A stretch of 64,000 nt of DNA from Rhizobium etli CFN 42 (GTDB lineage: Bacteria; Pseudomonadota; Alphaproteobacteria; Rhizobiales; Rhizobiaceae): positions 1 to 64,000 of the forward strand of contig NC_007764.1 of NCBI RefSeq assembly GCF_000092045.1, written 5' to 3'. How positions within the stretch are numbered: position 1 is the stretch's first letter; every line of letters begins with the position of its first letter. Below, in pieces: positions 16,494 through 24,253 of the stretch. The translations under genes were made by a program, and so were the position numbers. Below the pieces are notes generated by a model, which was given only the letters and a program-made list of their open reading frames with translations, ran no database searches and was not told the DNA's origin.

Positions 16494-17864
16494 TTGACAT
16501 ACGATGTTATCGTCGTCGGTTCCGGTTTTTCAGCGATCGCTGTGACCTGTAATCTCGTCGAACTGCTTCCCGCGTCGGCCAAGATAGCGGTCGTCGGCGA
16601 CGATGCCGGTTTCGGACGCGGGACGGCATATAGGACGGAGCTCTATCTCCATCGCCTCAACGTGCCGGCCGGCCGCATGAGCCTGCTGCCCCATCACCCT
16701 GACGATTTCGTCGACTGGCTGAAGGCCCATGGACGTCCTATGCAGGCCGGCGATTTCGCCTCGCGCAGCGATTACGGCCTTTATGTCAGGGATACGCTTG
16801 CGCGGCTGCTTCGAAAGCGGGATGGCCGTTGCCGGGTCGATTTCATCAAGGCCAAAGCAGCCGGGTGCGTGGAGCGTTACACCAGCACGCTCGCCTTTCA
16901 CCTCGGCAATGGCGACGAGGTCGCCGGGAAGAATGTGGTGCTTTGCCTCGGCGTCGGAAACGCCGACCTTCCGGTCGAACCGACTGGCGTTCCGTCTTCG
17001 CTGCGATCGCGGATCGTTGAGAACCCGTGGCGGCTCTCCTGGCTGAGGCGCGTCGCGCCCTCCGATGCGGTCTGTATTCTCGGCTCCGGCCTGACGATGA
17101 TCGATCAGGTTCTGGCACTTCGCGCCCATGGCCACAGAGGCAGGATCGACGTGCTTTCGCGACGCGGCCTGGCGCCGCTCGGCCATGCGAGGACGCCGCC
17201 CGCGCCGCTGCCGATCGACGTTCACACGCTTCCGGCTACGATCAGCGGCCTGTTGAAGATCTTGCGGGAAAAGAGCAGGTCGGTCGCCGACTGGCGGAGC
17301 GTGATGGACGGCCTGAGGCCGGCCACGCAGGCTCTCTGGCAGCGGCTTTCGTACGACGAGCGAGCACGGTTCCTGCGGCATGCGCTTCCCTGGTGGAACA
17401 TCCACCGTCACCGGGTCGCGCCTGACGTGTTCGCAGGGTTCGAGAAACTGGTCTTAGACGGAACCGTTCGCTTCCATGCGGGCTTCCTGAAATCGCTCGA
17501 GGCCGAAGATGACAGGCTGGTCGCCGGATACAGGGTCAGAGCCAAGCGCGAGATCGCCGAGATCAGGGCGGACTGGCTGGTCAACTGCACGGGTATGGAG
17601 CGCGCCGGCATCAGCCATTCGCCGCTTCTGAAGGAAATGAGCCGGTTTCAGCTTATTGTTCCCGATCCGCTTGGCCTCGGCATCCAGGTGGATGCAGCTT
17701 CCGAAGTGACGGCTCCGTCCCGGATCTCGCCGGCGCGGCTGTTTGCCGTCGGCGCCTTGACGGCGGGACAATTCTGGGAGATCACCGCCGTCCCCGACAT
17801 CCGGGTGCAGGCGAAGGCCGTGGCCGAAGAGATCGTCCGGCCGCGGCCCAATTCTGACGCGTAG
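16494..17864 (+). CDS. FAD/NAD(P)-binding oxidoreductase (COG4529-like)
   Basis: 456-residue flavoprotein. An N-terminal Rossmann dinucleotide motif reads VIVVGSGFSAIAVTCNL, the second nucleotide site is CILGSGLTMIDQVLALRAHG near residue 200, and the C terminus reads LFAVGALTAGQFWEITAVPDIRVQA. It resembles the YdhS/COG4529 group, related to N-hydroxylating flavin monooxygenases, whose physiological role is mostly undefined. The start is TTG at 16494, six bases after GGGAG. Divergent arrangement with tauA suggests coordinated expression and a part in sulfonate or taurine use, which is inference only. Confidence 0.75.
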   Translation: MTYDVIVVGSGFSAIAVTCNLVELLPASAKIAVVGDDAGFGRGTAYRTELYLHRLNVPAGRMSLLPHHPDDFVDWLKAHGRPMQAGDFASRSDYGLYVRDTLARLLRKRDGRCRVDFIKAKAAGCVERYTSTLAFHLGNGDEVAGKNVVLCLGVGNADLPVEPTGVPSSLRSRIVENPWRLSWLRRVAPSDAVCILGSGLTMIDQVLALRAHGHRGRIDVLSRRGLAPLGHARTPPAPLPIDVHTLPATISGLLKILREKSRSVADWRSVMDGLRPATQALWQRLSYDERARFLRHALPWWNIHRHRVAPDVFAGFEKLVLDGTVRFHAGFLKSLEAEDDRLVAGYRVRAKREIAEIRADWLVNCTGMERAGISHSPLLKEMSRFQLIVPDPLGLGIQVDAASEVTAPSRISPARLFAVGALTAGQFWEITAVPDIRVQAKAVAEEIVRPRPNSDA

Positions 17865-17921
17865 GCTGACAAACTTGGATCGGCACGGTGCTGTTGAATT
17901 GCCGGTCGCCGACAGCTACAG

Positions 17922-17940
17922 TATTTGGTAGGCCATAATA
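17922..17940. promoter_or_regulatory. GntR operator-like site upstream of the GntR gene
   Basis: TATTTGGTAGGCCATAATA lies 70 bp before the FCD-GntR start codon. It keeps the TGG-N4-CCA core and the flanking TAAT of the palindromes at 18858 and 18934, so it is a likely weaker autoregulatory site for this regulator. Confidence 0.5.
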
Positions 17941-18009
17941 CGATTCCCGAGTTCGGCTGACGCTAGCAAAGCTTTAGCCTGCGAAGTCAATCCAACACTG
18001 AGGTACAGC

Positions 18010-18705
18010 ATGAGCGGTGCTCTGAAGGACGCAGCAATCAGGGTCGAGCGTCCTGCGAAGACCTTGCGGGAACTGGCGCTCGACAAGGTCCGCGAGGCCA
18101 TCGTCAACGGATACTTCCGGCCCGGAGACCGGCTTGTCGAGCGCGACCTCTGCGCCCAGCTCGGCGTCAGCCGGACGGTGGTGCGCGAGGTTCTGAGGCA
18201 TCTGGAATCGGAAGGGCTAGTCGCCAATCTGCCGAACAAGGGACCGATCGTCGCCCAGCTGGATATCGAGGAAGCCAAACAGATCTATGAAATCCGCGGT
18301 GCGCTCGAAGGCATGGCGGCGCGGCTCTGCGCTGAACGCGGCAGCCCCGAGATCGTCGCCGCGCTCGAGGAATCCCTGAGCGCAATCCGCAACAGCTATC
18401 GCGATCAGGATATGGCGGGTGTGCTCGCCAATACTTCTTCCTTCTATCAAACACTGTTCACCATGGTCGACCGGCATGTCGCCTGGGGCGTCGTCAACCT
18501 GCTCACCGTTCGCATCAACCATCTGCGCTCGATGACAATCAAGACGGAGCGGCGCGGCATCGAGGGGCCGGCACAGATGTCGAAGATCGTCGACGCTATC
18601 CGCCGCGGCGACGGCGAGGGGGCCCAGCGGGCGGCGATGGATCATGTCGCCGCCGCCAGCGCAATTGCCGAAGCGGTGCTGTCCGCCCAGAAGCCTGCGG
18701 AATAA
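18010..18705 (+). CDS. GntR-family (FCD) transcriptional regulator
   Basis: 231-residue regulator. The N-terminal winged helix includes LGVSRTVVREVLRHLESEGLV (shortened: recognition helix around SRTVVREVLRHL), and the C-terminal helical FCD ligand domain starts near EIRGALEGMAARLCAERG, with its metal/ligand histidines expected in the later helices (MVDRHVAW, MDHVAAAS). GAGGTACAGC precedes the ATG. The gene is followed by a 272-bp regulatory gap and the long catabolic operon at 18978. Three sites with a TGG-N4-CCA core flank it, so it probably represses both itself and that operon until its ligand, perhaps the substrate, is present. Confidence 0.85.
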   Translation: MSGALKDAAIRVERPAKTLRELALDKVREAIVNGYFRPGDRLVERDLCAQLGVSRTVVREVLRHLESEGLVANLPNKGPIVAQLDIEEAKQIYEIRGALEGMAARLCAERGSPEIVAALEESLSAIRNSYRDQDMAGVLANTSSFYQTLFTMVDRHVAWGVVNLLTVRINHLRSMTIKTERRGIEGPAQMSKIVDAIRRGDGEGAQRAAMDHVAAASAIAEAVLSAQKPAE

Positions 18706-18766
18706 TTCCTTAAAACTCGTCGTATCGCATTAAACGATCACTGCAGGCCGCCGACAAGGCGCTGTC

Positions 18767-18786
18767 GCATCGACAATTGTCGATGC
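18767..18786. promoter_or_regulatory. Perfect 20-bp palindrome of unknown function
   Basis: GCATCGACAATTGTCGATGC is a perfect palindrome in the gap after the GntR gene. It differs from the TGG-N4-CCA sites. It could be an operator for another regulator or a small hairpin at the end of the gntR transcript. Confidence 0.4.
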
Positions 18787-18854
18787 CACTGCGCATAGGC
18801 AATTACATTCCCGGAACTCTACACTCCGAGCTTGACACCCGTCTTTGCTCGATG

Positions 18855-18873
18855 TGATGGTATGCCATAATGA
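18855..18873. promoter_or_regulatory. Second GntR operator-like site
   Basis: The core TGGTATGCCATAAT (18858-18871) repeats the right half of the palindrome at 18934-18953. A TTGACA hexamer lies at 18832-18837, about 20 bp upstream, so this site could overlap an upstream promoter of the operon. Confidence 0.5.
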
Positions 18874-18921
18874 ATAACATATAAGGCGGTATCCCCAATC
18901 TGCGTCCTCACAGAAACCAAC

Positions 18922-18953
18922 TTGACACCTGCATATTATGGTATACCATAATA
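18922..18953 (+). promoter_or_regulatory. Operon promoter overlapped by a perfect GntR palindrome
   Basis: A consensus -35 TTGACA (18922-18927) is followed by the perfect 20-bp palindrome TATTATGGTATACCATAATA (18934-18953). A CATAAT -10 (18947-18952) inside the palindrome gives a 19-bp spacer. A repressor bound here would block RNA polymerase. The first operon gene starts 25 bp downstream. TGGTATACCA-type symmetric sites are common for FCD-GntR regulators. Confidence 0.65.
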
Positions 18954-18977
18954 CCTAATAGAGAGATGAGGTGCTCC

Positions 18978-19580
18978 ATGGCCATTCAAATTCGCAAGAC
19001 GGGACTGCAGATCGAAACGACGCTGATCGAGGGCGGCAAGGCCGCGGCGGTGCCGCTAAAACTGTTTTCCGCTTTCGCGGTCGTGAAGAACCCCTGGGCG
19101 GGCCGCGGCTTTGTTGAAGACCTCAAGCCGGAAATCCATGCGGGCGCTCCGCTTCTCGGTGAGTTGCTGACCAAGATGATCATCGATGCGGTCGGTTCCG
19201 GCGATGCGGTCGAAGCCTATGGCAAGGCCGCCGTCGTGGGCCTGGATGGTGAGATCGAACATGCCTCCGCGCTCATCCACACGCTGCGTTTCGGCAATTT
19301 TTACCGCCATGCCGTCGGCGCCAAGTCCTATCTCGCCTTCTGCAACACCCGCGGTCCTGCCAATGCGCCGATCATGATCCCGCTGATGGATAAGGACGAC
19401 GAAGGCCGCCGGTCGCACTATCTCACCATCCAGACCTCGATCCCCGACGCGCCTGCCGCTGACGAGATCGTCGTCGCCCTTGGCGCTTCAGTGGGCGGGC
19501 GTCCGCATCACCGCATTGGCGACCGCTATCAGGATCTGAAAGATCTTGGGCAGGACGTGGCCAACCCTGCGGGCGTTTGA
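18978..19580 (+). CDS. DUF1185 'amino acid synthesis' family protein
   Basis: 200-residue protein of the DUF1185 family, annotated in databases as 'amino acid synthesis' without a proven reaction. Recognisable segments are PLKLFSAFAVVKNPWAGRGF near residue 30, VGLDGEIEHASALIHTLRFG in the middle, and ALGASVGGRPHHRIGDRYQD near the end. I place the start at ATG 18978, after GAGGTGCTCC, rather than an ATG four codons earlier. It is the first gene after the GntR-controlled promoter and overlaps or abuts the alpha/beta hydrolase gene, so it belongs to the catabolic operon. Its job there is unknown. Confidence 0.75.
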   Translation: MAIQIRKTGLQIETTLIEGGKAAAVPLKLFSAFAVVKNPWAGRGFVEDLKPEIHAGAPLLGELLTKMIIDAVGSGDAVEAYGKAAVVGLDGEIEHASALIHTLRFGNFYRHAVGAKSYLAFCNTRGPANAPIMIPLMDKDDEGRRSHYLTIQTSIPDAPAADEIVVALGASVGGRPHHRIGDRYQDLKDLGQDVANPAGV

Positions 19581-19596
19581 AGGGGTGGGCGCTGAG

Positions 19597-20439
19597 ATGC
19601 TGACAGCCGGATCGATCTCGGGCGCCGCTGCAGCGAAGGGCGCCGGTGACTTGCCGCGAAAGAAGACGCCAGGCGGAACGGCCTATCACGAGGCCGGCAG
19701 CGGCGAGCCGCTGGTTCTCATCCATGGCGTCGGCATGCGACTCGAGGCCTGGGCGCCGCAGATCGCGTTCCTGTCGGCCGGCCATCGCGTCATTGCCGTC
19801 GACATGCCGGGGCATGGCGAGAGCGCAAAGCTGCCTGCGGGCAGCCGCCTCGAGGAGTTTGTCGCCTGGTTCGGGCGCTTTCTCGACGAAATGGCGATCG
19901 ACAGGTTGAATGTTGCCGGCCACTCGATGGGTGCGCTGGTATCCGGAGGAGCGGCTGCGACGCTCGGCGAACGGATCAGCCGTGTCGCGTACCTCAACGG
20001 TGTCTACAGGCGCGATCCGCAAGCAAAGGCTGCTGTGCTCGCGCGGGCTGCGGCCATTCCGCTGACGGGCGTCGACAAGGAAGGGCCGCTGGCGCGCTGG
20101 TTCGGCGATGATGCAGACAGCGTCGTTGCGCGGGAACTGACGCGAGAATGGCTCAGTCGCGTCGATCCGGACGGCTATGCGGTTGCTTATGCCGCTTTTG
20201 CCGGCGGAGACGAGACCTATGCCGATCGCTGGAAAGACGTGGCTGGTCCGGCCCTGTTCCTGACGGGGTCCGACGATCCCAACTCGACACCTTTGATGGC
20301 AGAGCAGATGGCGGCGCTCGCGCCGAAGGGCTGGGTCCGCATCGTCGAAGGCCATCGTCACATGGTGAACCTGACCGCGCCTGATATCGTCAATTCGCTG
20401 CTCGCCGAGTGGCTGTCGTTCGGGGAGGATGAACGATGA
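19597..20439 (+). CDS. Alpha/beta hydrolase (TgnD-like candidate)
   Basis: 280-residue alpha/beta-fold hydrolase. The oxyanion motif HG is at residues 43-44 (LIHGVGM), the nucleophile motif GHSMG places Ser110, and the late histidine lies in VEGHRHMVNL. The start is ATG 19597; an upstream in-frame ATG at 19546 lies inside the preceding gene. The stop overlaps the flavin reductase start (ATGA). In the trigonelline pathway TgnD, an alpha/beta hydrolase, splits (E)-2-((N-methylformamido)methylene)succinate into succinate semialdehyde, methylamine, formate and CO2. That role is inferred here from the company of a reductase, an LLM oxygenase and two aldehyde dehydrogenases. Confidence 0.78.
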   Translation: MLTAGSISGAAAAKGAGDLPRKKTPGGTAYHEAGSGEPLVLIHGVGMRLEAWAPQIAFLSAGHRVIAVDMPGHGESAKLPAGSRLEEFVAWFGRFLDEMAIDRLNVAGHSMGALVSGGAAATLGERISRVAYLNGVYRRDPQAKAAVLARAAAIPLTGVDKEGPLARWFGDDADSVVARELTREWLSRVDPDGYAVAYAAFAGGDETYADRWKDVAGPALFLTGSDDPNSTPLMAEQMAALAPKGWVRIVEGHRHMVNLTAPDIVNSLLAEWLSFGEDER

Positions 20440-21371
20440 CAATCCAGACTGTCGATCCAAGAGCATTGCGCGATGCATTCGGAGCTTTTCCGACCGGCGT
20501 GACTGTCGTCACCGCCTGCGACGGGGAGGGGCATCCGATCGGCTTCACCGCGAACTCCTTCACATCCGTCTCGCTCAACCCGCCATTGCTGCTCGTCTGC
20601 CTTGCCAAGACCTCGCGTAATTTCGCCATCATGACCGGAGCGCCGCATTTTGCCATCAATGTGCTCTCGGAAACGCAGAAGGATGTGTCGAACACTTTTG
20701 CGCGGCCGGTCGAAGACCGCTTTGCGGTGGTTGAATGGGCCAAGGGTTCTGCCGGCTGCCCGATCTTCTCGAATGTCGCCGCCTGGTTCGAATGTGCCAT
20801 GGAAGAGGTCATCGAGGCCGGCGACCATGTCATTCTGATTGGGCGCATCGAGTCCTTCGACAATAGCGGGCGCAACGGTCTCGGCTATGCCCGTGGTGGT
20901 TATTTCACGCCGACGCTCGCAAGCAAGGCGGTTTCGGCGGCGGCCGAAGGTAATATCGAACTTGCGGCCGTCGTCGAACGACGCGGCGAGGTTCTGCTGC
21001 TGGGCGAGGATGTGCTCTCACTGCCAAGCATCGACGCCCATGACGGCAATCCGACCGAGGCGCTGGAACAATATCTGGAGACGCTCACCGGGCTGAAGAT
21101 CAGCATCGGCTTCCTCTATTCGGTCTATGAGGGCAAGAGCGATGGCAAGCAGCACATCGTCTATCACGCCGTTGCCGGCGACGGCGAGCCAGCCGGCGGC
21201 AGGTTCGTAAAGCCCGACGCCTTGGCTGCGGCAAAATTCAAGACCAGTTCGACCGCCGATATCGTCAATCGCTTTGCGATGGAAAGCTCGATCGGCAATT
21301 TCGGTGTCTATTTCGGTGACGAGACCGGCGGCACCATTCATCCCATTCCAGCCAAGGGCGCAAAAGCATGA
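20436..21371 (+). CDS. Flavin reductase with C-terminal Nudix-like domain (TgnA-like candidate)
   Basis: 311-residue protein with two parts. Residues 1 to about 165 are an HpaC-type flavin reductase (AFPTGVTVVTACDGEG, FTANSFTSVSLNPPLLLVC, HFAINVLSE), which reduces FMN with NAD(P)H for a partner oxygenase. Residues about 175-305 look like a degenerate Nudix fold (ELAAVVERRGEVLLLG, then LEQYLETLTGLKISIGFLYSV and GGRFVKPDAL) without an obvious catalytic Nudix box, so it may be a regulatory or ligand-sensing domain. It overlaps both neighbours by ATGA, including the LLM monooxygenase at 21368, which it most likely serves. TgnA is the reductase of trigonelline monooxygenase in Acinetobacter. Confidence 0.8.
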   Translation: MTIQTVDPRALRDAFGAFPTGVTVVTACDGEGHPIGFTANSFTSVSLNPPLLLVCLAKTSRNFAIMTGAPHFAINVLSETQKDVSNTFARPVEDRFAVVEWAKGSAGCPIFSNVAAWFECAMEEVIEAGDHVILIGRIESFDNSGRNGLGYARGGYFTPTLASKAVSAAAEGNIELAAVVERRGEVLLLGEDVLSLPSIDAHDGNPTEALEQYLETLTGLKISIGFLYSVYEGKSDGKQHIVYHAVAGDGEPAGGRFVKPDALAAAKFKTSSTADIVNRFAMESSIGNFGVYFGDETGGTIHPIPAKGAKA

Positions 21372-22408
21372 AGTTCTCCCTCTTCGTCCATATGGAACGC
21401 CTCGACGCCAGCCAGAGCCATAAAAGCCTCTACGACGAATTTGTTGCGCTCTGCGAGATCGCCGACAAGGGCGGCATGCATGCGATCTGGACGGGCGAGC
21501 ATCATGGCATGGATTTCACCATCGCGCCCAACCCGTTCGTCACCATTGCCGATCTCGCGCGCCGCACTTCGCGAGCAAGGCTCGGGACGGGGACGGTGAT
21601 CGCTCCCTTCTGGCATCCGATCAAGCTCGCCGGCGAAGCGGCCATGACCGACATTATCTGCGACGGAAGGCTCGATATCGGCATTGCCCGCGGCGCCTAT
21701 TCCTTCGAATACGAGCGCCTGCTGCCGGGTCTCGATGCCTGGGGTGCCGGCCAGCGCATGCGCGAGCTCATCCCGGCGGTCAAGGGCATATGGGCTGGCG
21801 ACTACGCCCATGACGGCGAGTTTTTCAAATTTCCCGCGACAACCTCGGCGCCGAAGCCGCTGCAGCAGCCGAACCCGCCGATCTGGGTTGCCGCGCGCGA
21901 CCCGAACTCGCACGAATTTGCCGTCGCCAACGGCTGCAACGTTCAGGTCACGCCGCTCTGGCAGGGCGATGACGAGGTCCAGTCGCTGATGGACCGCTTC
22001 AACGATGCCTGCGCCAAGAACCCCGATGTTGAACGGCCGAAGATCATGCTGCTGCGCCACACCTATGTCGGCTCCTCCGAAGACGACGTCGCCCAGGCGG
22101 CCCATGAACTCAGCGTCTACTACAACTACTTCTTCGCCTGGTTCAAGAATGAGAAGCCGGTGACCCAGGGCCTGATCGAACGGATTCCGGACGAGCAGAT
22201 CCGAGCCAACGCCATGCTGTCGGATCAGGTCATGCGCACCAACAATGTCGTGGGAGACGCCGAGACCGTCATCGACCGGCTCAAAGCCTATGAAGCCCTC
22301 GGCTATGACGAATATTCCTTCTGGATCGACACCGGCATGAGTTTCGAGCGCAAGAAGGCGTCGCTCGAACGCTTCATCGCCGAGGTCATGCCGGCATTTC
22401 AGGAGTAG
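21368..22408 (+). CDS. LLM-class flavin-dependent monooxygenase (TgnB-like candidate)
   Basis: 346-residue luciferase-family monooxygenase. MKFSLFVHMERLD opens the first beta strand, WTGEHHGMDFTIAPNPF near residue 40 lines the flavin site, and ARLGTGTVIAPFWHPIKLAGE and GRLDIGIARGAYSFEYERL are family-typical. It is translationally coupled to the flavin reductase. TgnB is the oxygenase that opens the pyridinium ring of trigonelline; ring-opening of other N-heterocycles (for example pyridine) is done by related LLM enzymes, so the ring type is an inference. The aldehyde dehydrogenase starts 4 bp after its stop. Confidence 0.82.
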   Translation: MKFSLFVHMERLDASQSHKSLYDEFVALCEIADKGGMHAIWTGEHHGMDFTIAPNPFVTIADLARRTSRARLGTGTVIAPFWHPIKLAGEAAMTDIICDGRLDIGIARGAYSFEYERLLPGLDAWGAGQRMRELIPAVKGIWAGDYAHDGEFFKFPATTSAPKPLQQPNPPIWVAARDPNSHEFAVANGCNVQVTPLWQGDDEVQSLMDRFNDACAKNPDVERPKIMLLRHTYVGSSEDDVAQAAHELSVYYNYFFAWFKNEKPVTQGLIERIPDEQIRANAMLSDQVMRTNNVVGDAETVIDRLKAYEALGYDEYSFWIDTGMSFERKKASLERFIAEVMPAFQE

Positions 22409-22412
22409 GACC

Positions 22413-23876
22413 ATGCGGCGTTTCCAGCATTACATCGATGGCGAATTCTCGGATGGCGAAGCTTCCTACCCGAGCATCGATCCGGCGACCGGCGCAGCCT
22501 GGGCGGAGATGCCGGAAGCGCGCGAAGGTGATGTCGACCGGGCCGTGAATGCTGCCGAGAAGGCGCTCTACGAGGGTCCCTGGGCGAAGATGACGGCCAC
22601 GCAGCGAGGCAAGCTGCTCTATAAGCTCGCCGATCTCGTTGCCGCCAACGCGCAGGTGCTCGCCGAGCTCGAGACCCGCGACACCGGCAAGATTATCCGC
22701 GAGACATCGGCGCAGATCGCCTATGTCGCGGAATATTACCGCTATTATGCCGGCATATCAGATAAGATCGAAGGCTCCTACCTGCCAATCGACAAGCCTG
22801 ACATGGATGTCTGGCTTCGCCGCGAGCCGATCGGCGTCGTCGCCATGGTCGTGCCATGGAACAGCCAGCTCTTTCTGTCAGCGGTCAAGATCGGCCCGGC
22901 GCTCGCCGCCGGCTGCACGATGGTGGTGAAGGCCTCGGAAGATGGGCCGGCGCCGCTTCTCGAATTTGCGCGTCTCGTGCATGAGGCAGGCTTTCCCGCC
23001 GGCGTCGTCAACATCATCACCGGGTTCGGCCCCTCCTGCGGGGCGGCCCTCGGCCGTCACCCGAAGGTCGCCCATGTCGCCTTCACCGGCGGCCCGGAAA
23101 CCGCCCGGCACGTCGTGCGCAACTCGGCCGAAAACCTCGCTTCCACCTCGCTTGAACTCGGCGGCAAGTCGCCCTTCATCGTCTTTGCCGACGCCGATCT
23201 CGAAAGCGCCGCCAACGCCCAGGTCGCCGGCATCTTCGCCGCGACGGGACAGAGCTGCGTCGCCGGCTCGCGGCTGATCGTCGAGCGCAGCGTCAAGGAC
23301 AGGTTCGTCGCGCTGCTGCGGCAGAAGGCGGCAGCAATCCGGATCGGCGCGCCGCTCGACATGGCGACCGAAGTCGGCCCGCTTGCCACCAAGCGCCAGC
23401 AGGACAATATCGGCGTTCTTATCGAGAGATCGATCGAAAGCGGCGCCCGCCTCGTCACCGGGGGACGCAAGATCGACGGCGAAGGCTATTATTTCCCGCC
23501 GACGATCCTCGATTGCGACGATGTCGCTTCGCCCTCGCTGATCGAGGAATTCTTCGGGCCGGTCCTCTCCGTCGTCTCCTTCGAGACCGAGGCCGAGGCG
23601 CTGAAGCTGGCCAACGATACCCGCTACGGCCTGGCTTCCGGCATTTTCACGCAGAACCTCACCCGTGCGCACCGGCTGATGAAGGCCATCCGCGCCGGGA
23701 TCGTCTGGGTCAACACCTACCGCGCCGTATCGCCGATCGCGCCCTTCGGCGGCTTCGGCCTGTCGGGCCACGGCAGGGAAGGCGGCATGGCCGCGGCGCT
23801 CGATTATACCCGTACCAAGACGATCTGGCTGAGGACCTCCGACGATCCGATCCCCGATCCCTTCGTGATGAGGTGA
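22413..23876 (+). CDS. Aldehyde dehydrogenase (TgnC-like candidate)
   Basis: 487-residue NAD(P)-dependent aldehyde dehydrogenase of full length. Catalytic Glu248 lies in LELGGKSP and nucleophile Cys282 in GQSCVAGSR; the glycine motif FTGGPETARHV contacts the cofactor. It resembles betaine/hydroxymuconic semialdehyde types. Placed directly after the reductase-oxygenase pair, it would oxidise the aldehyde or hydroxylactone formed by ring opening, as TgnC oxidises (Z)-2-((N-methylformamido)methylene)-5-hydroxybutyrolactone. It is followed after 4 bp by the NIPSNAP gene. Confidence is high in the family and moderate in the substrate. Confidence 0.85.
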   Translation: MRRFQHYIDGEFSDGEASYPSIDPATGAAWAEMPEAREGDVDRAVNAAEKALYEGPWAKMTATQRGKLLYKLADLVAANAQVLAELETRDTGKIIRETSAQIAYVAEYYRYYAGISDKIEGSYLPIDKPDMDVWLRREPIGVVAMVVPWNSQLFLSAVKIGPALAAGCTMVVKASEDGPAPLLEFARLVHEAGFPAGVVNIITGFGPSCGAALGRHPKVAHVAFTGGPETARHVVRNSAENLASTSLELGGKSPFIVFADADLESAANAQVAGIFAATGQSCVAGSRLIVERSVKDRFVALLRQKAAAIRIGAPLDMATEVGPLATKRQQDNIGVLIERSIESGARLVTGGRKIDGEGYYFPPTILDCDDVASPSLIEEFFGPVLSVVSFETEAEALKLANDTRYGLASGIFTQNLTRAHRLMKAIRAGIVWVNTYRAVSPIAPFGGFGLSGHGREGGMAAALDYTRTKTIWLRTSDDPIPDPFVMR

Positions 23877-23880
23877 CGCG

Positions 23881-24204
23881 ATGTTTTACGAAGTCCGCAC
23901 CTATCGGCTGAAGAACGGCACGATCCCGCAATATCTCAAGGTCGTCGAGGAAGAAGGGATCGAAATCCAGAAGAGCCATCTCGGCACGCTGGTCGGCTAC
24001 TTCTTCTCCGAGATCGGCACGATCAACGAGATCATCCACATCTGGGCCTTTACGAGCCTGGACGACCGCGACGCGAGACGCCAGCGGCTTCTGGCCGATC
24101 CGCGATGGCAGGCCTTCCTGCCCAAGATCCGCGACCTGATCGAGGTGGCGGAAAACAAGATTATGAAGCCGGCAAGCTTCTCTCCCCGGAGCGAGGCGCG
24201 CTGA
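23881..24204 (+). CDS. NIPSNAP-family protein
   Basis: 107-residue dimeric alpha-beta barrel protein of the NIPSNAP family, visible in MFYEVRTYRLKNGTIPQYLK, the GYFFSEIGTINEIIHIWAF strand pair and DRDARRQRLLADPRWQAFLPK. Family members often accompany oxygenase pathways but their biochemical role is mostly unproven; some may be ring-opening or isomerisation helpers. It is the last gene before the ABC importer of the operon. It is not among the trigonelline pathway enzymes I can name. Confidence 0.85.
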   Translation: MFYEVRTYRLKNGTIPQYLKVVEEEGIEIQKSHLGTLVGYFFSEIGTINEIIHIWAFTSLDDRDARRQRLLADPRWQAFLPKIRDLIEVAENKIMKPASFSPRSEAR

Positions 24205-24253
24205 CGGCATAAGCCATAACCCGTAGGACAAACCAAAACAGGGATAAGGGAAC

